A stretch of 64,000 nt of DNA from the NCBI RefSeq assembly GCF_947172395.1, contig NC_069110.1:6454127-6518126 (forward strand). Direction: 5' to 3'. The notes beneath the pieces are model-generated. The model was not told the DNA's origin. It saw only the letters and a program-made list of their open reading frames with translations, and did not search any database. Both the position numbers and the translations under genes were made by a program. This DNA comes from Bicyclus anynana. Taxonomy: Eukaryota > Arthropoda > Insecta > Lepidoptera > Nymphalidae. Shown here in pieces: positions 35,085 to 46,732 of this stretch. The stretch's first letter is position 1. Every line of letters begins with the position of its first letter.

Positions 35085-35240
35085 TAGTCTTAATATATAC
35101 GTTTTTTTTTGTCGCAGTGTTAGTTATCATACTCTTACGAAACGGCTTAACCGATTTTCATGAAGTTTTATATTCGGTAGGTCTCAGAATTAGTTGTTGT
35201 CTATTTTTCATACCCCTGAGTGATAAGGGTGGTCTACACG
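35085..35240 (-). mobile_element. Tail repeat fragment, minus strand
   Basis: AACGGCTTAACCGATTTTCA and TGATAAGGGTGGTCTACACG are end-phrases of this group in reverse. Confidence 0.45.
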
Positions 35241-35835
35241 TATAGTTGTTTTAAAATTCTTAATTTATAAGGCAAAATAACGTCTGCCAGGTCATTTTAT
35301 TACAAATAAAGATCTGATTACGAGTATATGCATTTGCATATTAAGGCTATCTTAAGCGGTAATAGCTTATTATACTTATGACTTACTTAGGATTCATATT
35401 ATCGGTACATTTTAATGTTTTATCTTCATTATCTAATCAACTAGCAAAATCTCACGATTTCACCCTCGTAGTGTTACTCCCTGATGATGTAGCTTTCTAT
35501 ATGTGAAGGACTTTTCAAATCGACCCAGTGTTTTGTGTTTATTTGTTACATAGAGAAACAGTAATCTTTACTCTTTATAATAATAAATCAAATCCGCAAA
35601 ATGTATTTCACGTGGCCAATGTTATTGCCACATTGAAAACATTTTCAACAATAACCTCAAAGCTTAAATTTTACAATATTACATTTTACAACTGCGCTTA
35701 TTACTATAATAACATAACCCTAACATTATAAAAGTGTTTGTAAACTTGATTTTTTTACGTTTCATTGTAAAATTAATAAATTACAATCTCTTTAAAGAAT
35801 ACTTTCCAATCTTTTTTATATATAATACTTACGTT

Positions 35836-35957
35836 TCCCTCCAATTATTCGGAAAATACTATGTTAGGAGTGGGTACAATACTCCAGCGTACGGGGATCG
35901 AACCACCACCTCTCGGTGACTAATCCGGTCCCTATAACCAATGAGCTATTGAGGCTA
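35836..35957 (-). mobile_element. SINE-C copy, minus strand
   Basis: Reverse complement of SINE-C: GGAGTGGGTACAATACTCC, B-box complement GGGATCGAACC, and head GAGCTATTGAGGC. An SVA-like fusion was considered, but the sequence is simply a short SINE. Confidence 0.7.
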
Positions 35958-36539
35958 TTGGCTTTAATCCAATCACTGAATATTTGCAACAATTCTTCAT
36001 CTTGTTAAAGATACAACAGATATAAAACAGATACAAAACTATCGTTAAATTTTTAAGTAAACTGTATCAACTTGATATTTTGTGATACCGACCGGGGATA
36101 AATGGCACCCCACTCCTTTTTATTTTACAATATTTTTTTCTACTGTTGTGTTAAGTATTGGATATTAGCGACACACGTGGATAATGCATCCACAGTATTT
36201 TTCTTCCCTTTATCTAGCATGTAAAATAATTTGAACATAATACAATAGCATGTAAAAAACATATCACGACACAATTATTTGACTAAAACTTTAATTCTGT
36301 ATCATGACCATGACACGATGTATGTTGACATTTTATTATTGTATTATTTTTATCTGACTTTGTTTTTTTTTCTATTTAAATTGCATTTTGTAATTAGTAT
36401 GTTTAGTTGTTCATGTATATTTTGCACGCCAAATATGGCAGGATATGAGATAAATATATTTTTAAGACCTTCGTGTGAAATTATCTACATGTTCAGATTA
36501 ATTAAAAATTATTAAGTGGCATTATCGACTGAAATTGGC

Positions 36540-37020
36540 CATCTCTCCATTGAAGCCATTTGGTTTGGTCGACAAAAAGCCACAGCGTGGCAGCCCTGCG
36601 TGTCCGGTGCGCAGCCCTGAATCTGTAGAACGTAGAACAGCGGCGTGCGTGCCCGGTCCGCTGTAAACAGCCTACCCTCGTACGTATGTAGGGCGGATGG
36701 ACGTCCTCGCCCCGCTCTCCCCCAGAGAAAGGGGTGCCCCCACTTCTTCCTTGTTCCTCCTTGTGCAAATTCCCCTGGCGATGGAAATGTGCTCCGCCAC
36801 ATTTTATACAATTTCTAGTTCGTGCGTTCCAAAATTCGTTTGTCCGGCTTCGCAATATTAAAGTAGAGAACGCGCGCGCCCGATCAAGACGCCCTATGAA
36901 TGGTTTGGCCAAGTTATTAAGGTTGTTTGTTGCAAACAATTTCCCCGGCCATTGACTTTTCCTTTCATTCAGTGGGTCGCTCGTCTATTCTTACGGGAGC
37001 TATTATTAGGCCAACAAAAC
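36540..37020. promoter_or_regulatory. G+C-rich unique block with forkhead-like palindrome
   Basis: Repeat-free, G+C-rich block. Its right part holds TTGTTTG-TTG-CAAACAA (36923-36939), a palindromic pair of forkhead-like half sites. It is followed by AT-rich homeodomain-like words (ATTATTAGG, CATTAATTACG) to 37030. Minus frames of 145 and 99 codons cover 36502-36939, but both overlap in different frames and have no domain or start context, so I read this as regulatory rather than coding. A long non-coding RNA exon is an alternative. Confidence 0.35.
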
Positions 37021-37854
37021 ATTAATTACGAAGGTTTTGTGCAAACTTTTATACCCTTTTTGCACTTTTTTGATACGTGTTTTCGAAGTAAAAAATATAT
37101 CACTGGCATTATTAAGACACATTAAAAGGGTTCAAAACCTCTCAAACTTAACACGCAAGGGAATTATAACCTTTATACATATTACTTTTCGTCTAGCTAA
37201 ATACAAGCATAGAAAAATCTGAACGTAAATCACAAACCAACCGTTTTTATTTAGTACTTAAGTAACTACATTATAAGTGTAGGTAATCCTTGGTGGGCAA
37301 GTCCGACTTGCACGTCTTGTCTGATCTGTTACTTAAAAGACCCATGCAAATAATACTATCGTCATTATTTTCTGTAACTATAATAAACAGTCAGCAATAC
37401 CATAAAATTAGTTCACCATTTATGAATTTATAGTGCACAAATAACGTCAAATTAAATTTTTTAAAACGTTAAGAAGGTAATAGTAAAAATGAATGAACAA
37501 CGGTCAAAAGGGTTTATTTAATTAAACCTATTTATGTAGCATATGTTATTAATTCGTTAGATCACGCAAAATATGTTCGTGTCAGTTAATGACATCACCC
37601 TTCACAAATTTCGATGTCATTAATTCCATTTAGGAGTGTAATTTGCTATTTTATTGGTATCTTAAAATCGCGCGAAAAAGGTCCACTCAATAAATGACTT
37701 TTACTTTAAGAAACTTTACCTTCAATCATTACTTATTAAGCATTGCATATTGAGGTACCTACTTAATTAAGAATTATCAAATATTAATTGCACCTACCCA
37801 CATTGAAGCAGCGTGGTGGGTTTAATCTCCATAGACCCTCCCCTATAAGTATTT

Positions 37855-38217
37855 AAATCCTAGAAACTAATCTATCTATCAAAATCCGAGAAGCTAATCT
37901 AATCACCTAAAATCTAGAAGCTAATCTTATCATCTAAATCCTAGAAGCTAATCATCTAAAACCTTTAATCGAATCTAATCATCTAAAACATAGAAGATAA
38001 TCTAATCTTCTAGATATAATAATATTCTAAAACCTAGAATCTAATCTAATCATATAAATCCTTGATATTAATCGAACCATCTAAAACCTAGTAGCTATTT
38101 TAATCATCTAAAACCTAGAAGCTAATCTAATCACCTAAATCCTAGAAGCTAATCTAATAATCTAAATCAAGAAGCTAATCTAATATTCTAAATCATAGAA
38201 GCTAATCTAATGCGACT
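37855..38217. repeat. Minisatellite, unit about 27 bp
   Basis: About a dozen imperfect units of CTAGAAGCTAATCTAATC plus ATCTAAAAC. Unit length varies by a few bases and two internal units are truncated. AT-rich, non-coding. Confidence 0.9.
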
Positions 38218-38995
38218 AAGCGTGCTTTAGGTAATATTAGACTCTCTAACTATAACTAACAAAGTAAAGCTTCTGGAGTAGTTACCCGAAATGCGGACTG
38301 TATTTTACTATACACAATCAAAACCCGATGTATACAAGTAACAGATATCGTAATAGTTCATAAAATAGATTATTATCAAGGTGAACATTACGCTATCGTC
38401 GATTCCATCTTTATGGGTCAGAAAACGATCCAACCTACCCTGTATTAGAAAGCCAAGTCGTCATCCACCATAATGCAAAATGTCTTCGCCATTTTAAATT
38501 ACAAGGAGTCTCTTTAATTTCCCCTTTACATTGTTAATAAGGATGACGTTTAATTTTTATTTCATTTCAAGTTTACTTTTGGTAAAAATTAATGAAGTTT
38601 GTTTATTGTGAAGGTATTTTTTGGTAAGAACAGTTTGTGTTGTTGAAAGAATTATACTTGAAGGGTTGACTTTTTAAATTCACACTATAATAATAATTTA
38701 TTTAAAATTGATTGATTTTAAATATATATTTTTAATTAACTATCAGAAAGGTAACCTCATAATATGAATATGTTATAGAAAGCTTAATGTTCAGCTTGTA
38801 ATAACTTAACATAAATTGATCTGGTAATGATAAATAAAATCGAAAACTTATAATTAAAGTTCCGAGGGTTGCATGATGCATGATCGAAGATAGACAAGTC
38901 AAACTAACCTTAAACCAATCGAATAGTAGAAAGTCGTTATAATTAAGCTTCCAATATTTTACCCACACTAACAAAGCAGGTTAGATGAATAGAAA

Positions 38996-39155
38996 GAGCC
39001 TCAATAGCTTAACGGTAGGAGCGGTCGGACTCACCGGGGGGTGGTGGTTCGATCCCCGCTCCGTTGGTCTATTGTCGTACCCACTCCTAATACAATCTTT
39101 CCCGACTAGTTGGGGGGAATGGGAATATTTTTCATATTTAAAAGATATGGCAAAA
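38996..39155 (+). mobile_element. SINE-C copy, full length
   Basis: tRNA-derived: A-box-like TAGCTTAACGG at 39005-39015 and B-box-like GGTTCGATCCC at 39046-39056. The body is GTACCCACTCCTAATACAAT and CCGACTAGTTGGGGGGAATG, with an ATATGGCAAAAAATTAAAA tail. Confidence 0.8.
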
Positions 39156-39197
39156 AATTAAAAAAAAAAAAACATGTGATATATTTTCAAGAAACAT

Positions 39198-39486
39198 CGC
39201 TCACTGCTGAGCACAGGTCTCCTCTCAGATTGAGAGGAGCTAGGCCAATAGTCCACCACGCTGGCCCAATGCGGATTGGCAGTCTTCACACACGTAGAGA
39301 ATTAAGAAAATTCTCAAGTATGCAAATTTCCTCACGATGTTTTCCCTTCACCGTTTGAGACACGTGATATTTAATTTCTTAAAATGCACATAACTGAAAA
39401 GTTGGAGGTACATGGCCCGGACCGGATTCGAACCTGTATCCTTCGGAATCGCTGATAGATATAATATCCGCTGGGCTATCAAGGCT
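39198..39486 (-). mobile_element. SINE-A copy 8, tail lost
   Basis: Minus-strand copy from CGCTCACTGCTGAGCACAGG to GGGCTATCAAGGCTC. It directly follows the SINE-C copy, with only about 40 bp between them. Confidence 0.8.
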
Positions 39487-40863
39487 CTAAAATTATATCA
39501 ATGCGTTAATTAAAAGCTGTTAATCTGAAACTAGAGCATTAGAGCAAAATTCTGTTAGCACTCATCAGAGGTCATAGGGACCGTTGGTGGAATACTTGTC
39601 ATGTACAGAATTTCTGGGCTTTTAATTAAAGCTCGAGTAATTTAGAGAGGGCCAGGGCGTTACCACGCGTGGCCATGTGTTGGGTACAGTCTTCTGCATA
39701 CTCATTTGGAAATGTTTAAACAGAGGTGCCTCGGAGGGAGGGGGGTGGCGATGGTTAGTTCTCCTCTACAGATAAATTAATAATACCTACCTCTTGGCTA
39801 TACGTATAGCACGCATGTCCGTAAGTATCTATACAGGGTGTTTCAAAATATTAAACGTTGAAAGTTTGCATTGTAACAATAGTTTTGTTTTTTAAGCTTA
39901 TAAAGTGTGACTTTATTGGTGTAGATTTAATATCTAAAATGCCTATAGGAATAGTTACTTCTCTTAGCATAACATATTTTTTTGACTATACGATAAAACA
40001 ACAGTTAATTTCTTGGGTAACACTTACATCCGTAAGATATTCTTATTTTAAAAATCTTTATCTCTACCTGTACATATGAGGTCCAAAAAAAAAAATATAA
40101 TCTCCCGCAATATTATATTCGAATAAATATAATATATTTTTTAATTAGATACTAGTGCATATTTAATTCCAAATCGCTTATTTTGAGTAAGCTCAGTTTG
40201 CAACTAAACAAAACCAAGAACTTATAAAGAAGAAGAGCAAGATGTACAGCAGACACTTTCTTTAAAGGAGATGGTCCAAAATTGTATGGAGCACAGAATC
40301 AGTTATTGTATAAAAAATATATATATTTTAACTATTTTTAATTATACAAATCTACGAATTTACTTTAATTCTTTCGAAATAATATTCATTCTCTCCCAAC
40401 AAATGCAACACTAATATGGGTAATAATGGCGGATTGATGACGTTTTCAATGGAGTAGTCGATTTGACGTTGGCTAACAATTGTGTCATGTCATAGTTGCT
40501 TTATGGGCGCCATCTTGATTTATCTCATAAACTTAGGTTATAATTTTATTTATTTCTTTTTATTTAGTTAGATTTATTCACTTATTTAGGTTTTAATAAA
40601 ATCCTACGGGTAACGGGGTACGGGAGTGGAACTGAAAGAAATAATGTTCTAATTCTTCCACGTTCGAGTGAAGGTCAAATGCGGCGTCTATTTTGTAAAA
40701 TCATCTTTTAATTGAGTTATTATATATTAGCAAGACAAACTTTTGTACTTAATAAAAAATTCTGAAAAAAAATTGTACCAATATTTGGTAGTTACAAGGT
40801 CACAGATAGGAACCTAGTTTTCCCACCCATTTAAAAATACATTAATTAAACATATAGAAACTT
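39487..40863. other. No gene recognised
   Basis: Short frames only. 40437-40520 is somewhat less AT-rich (GGGCGCCATCTTGATTTATC) but carries nothing I can identify. Confidence 0.4.
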
Positions 40864-41034
40864 CATCATCACCATTCACTCATGCCCATGATCGGCTCAC
40901 TGTTGAGCGAGTCTCCTCTCAGAATGAGGGCTAATAGACTAATTACTAAAAGTTAGACTTCATACACGTAAAGATTTAAAAAATTCTCAGATATTTTTCA
41001 CCATTTGATACACGTAATATTTAATTTCTTACAA
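40864..41034 (-). mobile_element. SINE-A copy 9, degraded
   Basis: Minus-strand tail and body (ATCGGCTCACTGTTGAGCG, GTCTCCTCTCAGAATGAGG, ATACACGTAATATTTAATTT) with several internal deletions. The head is missing. Confidence 0.65.
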
Positions 41035-41559
41035 CAGAAACTAACGAGTACATAATATTTTTCTTCGGTAATTAAAATAAAGATTAACACTTTACAGATC
41101 ATCCTGTATATCTGAGATGCGAGATGTAAAATTTGAGCGGAGTACAACGTACACCTATTATGAAATTCGTGCACACATAGAACGGTTACGCACACTAACG
41201 CAAAGTACTCGGACTTGGCTATTGGGGTGGGTATAGAATCCTTGCGACGCCGACCCGGCTTAAATTCTCATATTAATATGTATCTCCTTTAAGCTTAGAT
41301 TTCTGGAAGCCGATGTTACCCGTAATTGTGTCTCCTTTATAGACTTCCTCAACTTTGTACTTTTGAAAAGTGACTGAAAATATTAAGCTCTTAAGTACTG
41401 GGTCATTGGAACTTTCTTTGTCCTTGTTGTTATTTGAAAAAAGTACTCGAATGACCTAGCTGCGCAGCAATATTTCGTATTTCATGCGGTCTGTGAGACC
41501 GGATAATTTTAAGTCTTCGAAAAATTTTAGTTGATTTTCGTCGTAATTTCAAATATACC

Positions 41560-41796
41560 CATGGTGGTAAGTGATAATGCAATCTAAGATGGAAGATGGC
41601 TAACTTGATAAGGGGAGGATGAAAATCCAGATAATGCAATCTAAGATGGACGATGGCTAACTTGTTAAGGGGAGGATGAAAATCCACACTCTTTTCGGTT
41701 TCTACACGAAATCGTACCGGAACGATAAATCGCTTGGCGGTACGGTTTTGTCGGTAATGTGTAGGTTACTAGCCACGGCCGAAGCCTCCCACCAGC
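41560..41796 (-). mobile_element. SINE-B copy with internal tandem duplication
   Basis: Minus-strand SINE-B. A 57-bp segment (41573-41629) is duplicated directly at 41630-41686 with only two differences. The remainder (TTTCTACACGAAATCGTACC, CACGGCCGAAGCCTCCCACC) is single-copy. The head is missing. Confidence 0.8.
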
Positions 41797-41854
41797 AAGA
41801 AGTCAATCCACTTTTAATAATACTGAAAAAATTAAAAGTAAAATTATCATGCCC

Positions 41855-42012
41855 TAGATGAAGCCGCGCGTTCCCGTAGAAATGCGGTATAAATATATAG
41901 CTCTTTAATGGGCTATCTAACACTGAAAGAATTTTTCTAATCGGACCAGTAGTTCCTGAGATTAGTGCGTTCAAACAAACAAACAAACAAACTCTTCAGC
42001 TTAAAAATATTA
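41855..42012 (+). mobile_element. Tail repeat fragment
   Basis: GTTCCCGTAGAAATGCGGTA, GGGCTATCTAACACTGAAAG and CAGTAGTTCCTGAGATTAG, followed by (CAAA)n and AACTCTTCAGCTTAAAAATATT. Closely related to 63098-63290. Confidence 0.65.
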
Positions 42013-42515
42013 GAAGGTACAAATAATAACATAACCTAAGGTGACTTATCGACACTTCCAAACTCATTAATACAAATCCTTATCATATTATATACATAAA
42101 CTATCTACGGGTAAAACTGCATAAAAATCCGTAAAGTAGTTTTTGAGTTCATTGCAAACAGACAGACAGATATATAGATACATTTTCACTATATACGTTT
42201 AAAATAATTCTTTAGCGACCCTCTCCCCTAATGGGGCACGTCACTATCATTTTTTTCTTACCCGACAGGAATAATTGCAGGCTCCCGTTTTCCTAAAAAG
42301 AAAAGCAATTTTCTCACCTTTTACAAATCCATTTTATTTCTCTACTCGAAGCTTTTATCAATAAGAAACGACTTGTTTGTTTTTTGCTTATTTGGTTGTT
42401 AGTTTATGATTATATTTAAAACTAGCGTTCCGATTTGACTTCATTTAAAGATTTTAGGATCTTTTATCTATTTTAAATTTAAATTAAATATATTTTATTA
42501 ATCTTTTTTCTGACG

Positions 42516-42697
42516 TACTCCTCGCCGCAACTGGATTGGCCTCGTTAACAGGATCAGATCCTGTTAACGAACTGACATAGTGGCGTTTTCGTATAAGCAC
42601 TTCAACGCTTGGATGTACCTGTAGTGGTTTCGGCATCTCTGCAATGACCTTAGCACAGCCCAGGTTTCCACCGAATCGAAGGCTTTCTCATAGTCAA
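42516..42697 (-). pseudogene. RTE relic fragment (reverse transcriptase palm)
   Basis: Aligns on the minus strand with 18290-18470 of the RTE relic (blocks AGCACAGCCCAGGTTTCCAC and ACATAGTGGCGTTTTCGTA). Inside it, 42542-42570 is a perfect palindrome (TCGTTAACAGGATC, one base, GATCCTGTTAACGA) that replaces the non-palindromic sequence of the sister copy. Not functional. Confidence 0.75.
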
Positions 42698-42999
42698 TTA
42701 ATCTACTCTTAGGTGGACTTAACTGGTTAACTATATATAGTCACCTAAATATGATCATGTAGACGCATGAGTTTTATGGAACAAACAAGGTCTAGCTATC
42801 TCAAACTCATAATTCAGAAAATAACCAATACTTACAACTAGGTTACTTTGTTTACAAATCCTTCGAAAGCGTATAAATAAAAATGCGTTTTAAAGCTCAA
42901 AAATATTTCTTCGAGGTGTCAAAACTATGCAAAACGCCGGGTTTTTTTTTAAATAATTTTTGTTTTTAGTATACGTATTATAGAGTTCTATGTTCTAGA

Positions 43000-43278
43000 G
43001 AGCCGTGATAACCCAGTGGATATGATCTCTTCGATTCGAGGGCGTAGGTTCGAATCCAGTTCGGGGCATGGACCTTCCGCTTTTCAGTTATGTGCATTTC
43101 AAGAAATTAAATTTCACGTGTCCCAAATGGTGAAGGAAAAACATCGTGAGGAAACCTGCTTGCAGTGAAATATGCTAATCTGCATTTGGCCAGCGTGGTG
43201 GACTAAGGCCTAAACCATAACTAAGAGGAGACTCGTGCTCAATAGTGAGCTGAATATGGGTTATTGATGATGATGATA
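43000..43278 (+). mobile_element. SINE-A copy 10, full length, plus strand
   Basis: Forward copy with A-box-like TAACCCAGTGG (43009-43019), B-box-like GGTTCGAATCC (43047-43057), the body AATGGTGAAGGAAAAACATC and a GATGATGATGATAGG tail. Confidence 0.85.
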
Positions 43279-43449
43279 GGTATTCTAAATCGGTAGTTCT
43301 AAGGTTAGAACAGGTAAATAGCATTTCGCATGCAAAATACAAGCTCTCGTTTGCTGCATGCGAGGTGCAAGCTGTCACTTATTTCTAATGTTTCTTGCAC
43401 GCAAATATGACGTCATAGCTGCATCCAAGAATTTGCATAACAATAACAT

Positions 43450-43845
43450 ACACGGCTTACCTTTACCTTACCTTATCAGCCGATAGAGGTCCACTGCTGG
43501 ACATAGGCCACTTGCATGGACCTCCAAGCACAACCGTCCCGAGCCGCCACCATCCAGCGGCTCCCTGCAATCCGCTTGATATTCGGTGGTGATGGTGGTG
43601 GTGGTGCGGGGTTGCCATTCCAGCACCTTGGAACCCCAACGTCCATCGGCTCTTCAAACTATGTGACCTGTCCATTGCCACTTCAGCTTCGCGACTCGCT
43701 GAGGAGATCCGCAGATGAACCAAAGTCACTAACATAGTTAGTGACTTTGGTTCATCTGCGGATCTCCTCATTCCTGATTTGATCACACATAGAAACTCCA
43801 AGCATAGCTCGCTCCATCGTCCGCGGATCCGTAGGTCATCACTTA
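43450..43845 (-). pseudogene. RTE relic, 3' end, with 34-bp palindrome
   Basis: Minus-strand RTE 3' region: CTTATCAGCCGATAGAGGTC end, ATGGACCTCCAAGCACAACC, CCAGCGGCTCCCTGCAATCC and, at its 5' side, AACTCCAAGCATAGCTCGCT. A GGTGGTGAT microsatellite lies at 43572-43600. Bases 43700-43733 and 43737-43770 are exact reverse complements (34 bp) with a 3-nt spacer. The same region in the family as I know it is single-copy, so this half was copied back inverted. The His-rich open frame on this strand is an artefact. Confidence 0.75.
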
Positions 43846-44809
43846 TAGAATATATAATTTTAATAATATAAACATAAACGTTTTTCTTCTCTTATTAAGT
43901 GAGCCTAATAATACTACATTACTTATTAAGTTACTACATGCTGTCCAGTAGACTAACTTATTGACATCTATAATATCCTTGTGATTATTAAATAAGTAAT
44001 TTTGATAAGGATTTAAGTTTAGTTGTGTAAATAATGACGTAAATTAGGTATGTCATGCGTTTTCTAACTTCATTGTTAATTTGTATGTTGATGACATCTT
44101 AAAATTGTAAATAAGAAATTATAATTGTGTGATAGATAGATTATAATCTAACATACAACTTTACGGTGACATTGATAAACATTTCATATCAAGGTTGGCT
44201 TTAGTATAGTTATGAAGTGTATGATTTAAATTAGAATGTGGGGTGGATGATACATTGCAGATATTGTGGAGTACACGTGACGAAGCAAGTTTAGCTACCA
44301 CCTGAATTTTTAAACAGTGTTCTACCCTTTTCAATTACCCGCCGAAAGAGGGTTTGTTTCACTGTCCAAGCCTGGTTGACAATCCTTTTTGGGCTGTTTA
44401 ATTATTAACGGAAATTTCTTAATTTAGACGCAACTGAAAAATCTAAGTGCTGACAGAATTTTGTGCCTTACTCTTTCAATAAGTAATTTCCTTTATATTT
44501 TATGTTGATTTTCAAACGACTCGATTCCTTAGCCATAAAAAATAATCAGCTGAAATATTTTGAAATATTTTCTTAAATATTAATTATTTAAATTATATTG
44601 AATTACGAAGATTATCTGATACTTGTGAGATGCCTTTGGAATCATTATTATTTATTGCTTTAGTTTATTATTCCGTAGACGGATTGCCGTACAAAGATTA
44701 CGGGGTTCACCGTCTTTCATCTCATTTTTGTACTGGTGACACCTCTTCGTCAAGTTGTGGACTGAAGAGTTAGTACGACTTGCCCTTTACAATGCCTTTA
44801 TATAGTTCG

Positions 44810-45220
44810 AAATCCGGCATACGAAATAAACACCCTCATCTGTTATTTATTAAGGATAAGAAATAAATTATAGAAAATATTCACATTGACACAATTCAAA
44901 TAAGTTTCCTAGTTAAATTGTGGCCGAATAAATGACGAAAGTTTTAATTAAATTTATTTAATATCGTTGTTTATTAAAATCGTACAGTAGTTACAAGACT
45001 ATTAAAGGTTGCCTGCTTTCACCACTGCAAATGTGGGTTGCCAGGTACACAGACGAGTATTTTTTTTATGTACCCTCATCAGTCGTCTAATATATCAAAT
45101 GAAAGCTTATTTTACGCCTTATTTAACTATACTAAGTTGTCGTTCATCTAGTTCGTGATTTCTTAGAATTGTATGTAAAATGTATTAGGCCGCAATTTAA
45201 ATAGGCAACCTTTTACAATG
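44810..45220 (+). repeat. Dispersed repeat G, copy B
   Basis: AAATAAACACCCTCATCTGT, GAAAATATTCACATTGACAC, AAAATCGTACAGTAGTTAC, TTGCCTGCTTTCACCACTG and GGGTTGCCAGGTACAC align in order with 51580-51960 and partly with 19370-19650. The longest of the three copies. Confidence 0.55.
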
Positions 45221-46099
45221 CGTCACTAAAAATGACTATTTTTTAGTTTTTATGAGTAACTGTTACTCATACATTTACAAGTCCCATACATTTTTTCGTA
45301 GATAATTGTAAGATAATTGTCGTGCCACTTGGATACAGGGGAAGGACTCGCTTGTAGGGTCTAATAGTAGGTACGATATGCTGTAATAGATGAGGGTATA
45401 TTTTTCTGATGCTGGATCTTAGACTACTAGCGTAAACATGCTCTGCATGCCATGATTCAAGCAGTGTCACATCAAACGAGTACTGAAAGTTTTATTGCGC
45501 GTTTAGTGATTTTTAGTACATACTCGTATAAATGACTCACCCTTATGCCATCGAGCCACAAGGAAATGTCAGGGTCAACTACGTACATGTTTTCCATGGA
45601 CACATACGTGTACATGGGCTTTTTTTATTGCATTGCAAAATCCAAAACATACGATTTTCTTTGGACGAATGGAGTAAGTAACCAAATTTAATAATGATTC
45701 AATGAATAATAATATTCACGATAATACTATATCATAATACAATTAAAAATTAATTTATAACCTTGCTTAATATGAACTTTAGAATTTACTATTTGATATA
45801 TTATATTATAATTTTTTTTTAATTTATTTATTATTGGTCGTTTTTTTTACCTGTTTGTTTAAATTGTCTAAAATAAATTAAGTAAAGCACATACCTAATT
45901 AAGGTGTAGTTATGTACGTGGCGCAACAAATGGTGGGTAGCAAAATTCTCTCTCTGAATGACTATGTATACTCAAAAACGGCGTTTCTATGAAATTTCCA
46001 CTTAATTATGTCTCTGGAGATTATAAGCAAAATATCGTAAAAGTTCACCAAATAAATCTATTAAGAAGATCGCCAAGTTTTTGCAATATATACTCAAAC
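45221..46099. other. No gene recognised
   Basis: AT-rich; short frames without features. Confidence 0.4.
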
Positions 46100-46160
46100 G
46101 CACAATTATCCGTCCACTTTAATATACTCGCGACAAACTAAAGTGGGCGAATAATTGTGC
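46100..46160. repeat. Compact hairpin (22-bp arms, 2 mismatches)
   Basis: 46100-46121 (GCACAATTATCCGTCCACTT...) pairs with 46139-46160 around a 17-nt loop. Weaker complementarity continues outward to TATACT / AGTGTATA. It may be a tiny foldback transposon or, if transcribed, a small-RNA precursor-like hairpin. Confidence 0.6.
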
Positions 46161-46544
46161 CTCTCAGTGTATAAACTTAGATCAGAAGTGGATTAACAAT
46201 GTCCTTACAGGTTGACCTCTAATTGATTTTCATTTGCACCACATATACTTTGGTGAAAAACGCCCGGAATAAACTAAGATAATATTTAACCTGGCACAAT
46301 ATTTATCGTTACTACAAGTAACAGAGCTCGACCAAGTAAGTACTACATTTTTTTATTGTTTTTATTAGTTGACAAGTAAGCCTTATCTAACAAAGATGGA
46401 AACGTACTTATTTGGAATTACGAATTGGTCAATAAAAGTAATTTTGTGATTGCTAAATTAGCAACTGTGAAAAAAATATAGAATTCAGAAGTAGGAAATA
46501 TATCTAACCTATAATTTACTTACTAATGTTTTCACTAGATACAT

Positions 46545-46732
46545 GCCGACGCCTCGCGGTTTCACCCGCGTAGTTCCCGTTCAAGAGTCTACGATAATAT
46601 TGAAACTCCATGACACTCACAAATAACGTAGCTTCCTAGTTGGAAAAAAATATTGAAAATCCGTTTTTAGATTCAAAGATTTCTCCACCACTTACAAAAC
46701 CAGATATTTTATTTATAATATAAGTATAGACA
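46545..46732 (+). mobile_element. Tail repeat copy
   Basis: CGCCTCGCGGTTTCACCCGC, ACACTCACAAATAACGTAGC, ending TTTATTTATAATATAAGTAT. Same subgroup as 4895-5791 and 56705-56905. Confidence 0.65.

Noticed and set aside
36502..36939. 145-codon open frame on the minus strand
   Set aside because: Two overlapping frames are open in the same G+C-rich block. There is no domain, no start context and no splice signals, so composition explains it better than coding.
37855..38217. CRISPR-like array
   Set aside because: Units are contiguous with no unique spacers, and the window is eukaryotic; it is a minisatellite.
43463..43801. 112-codon minus-strand frame with a His run
   Set aside because: It lies in the RTE relic; the His run comes from a GGT/GAT microsatellite and the frame includes the inverted duplication.
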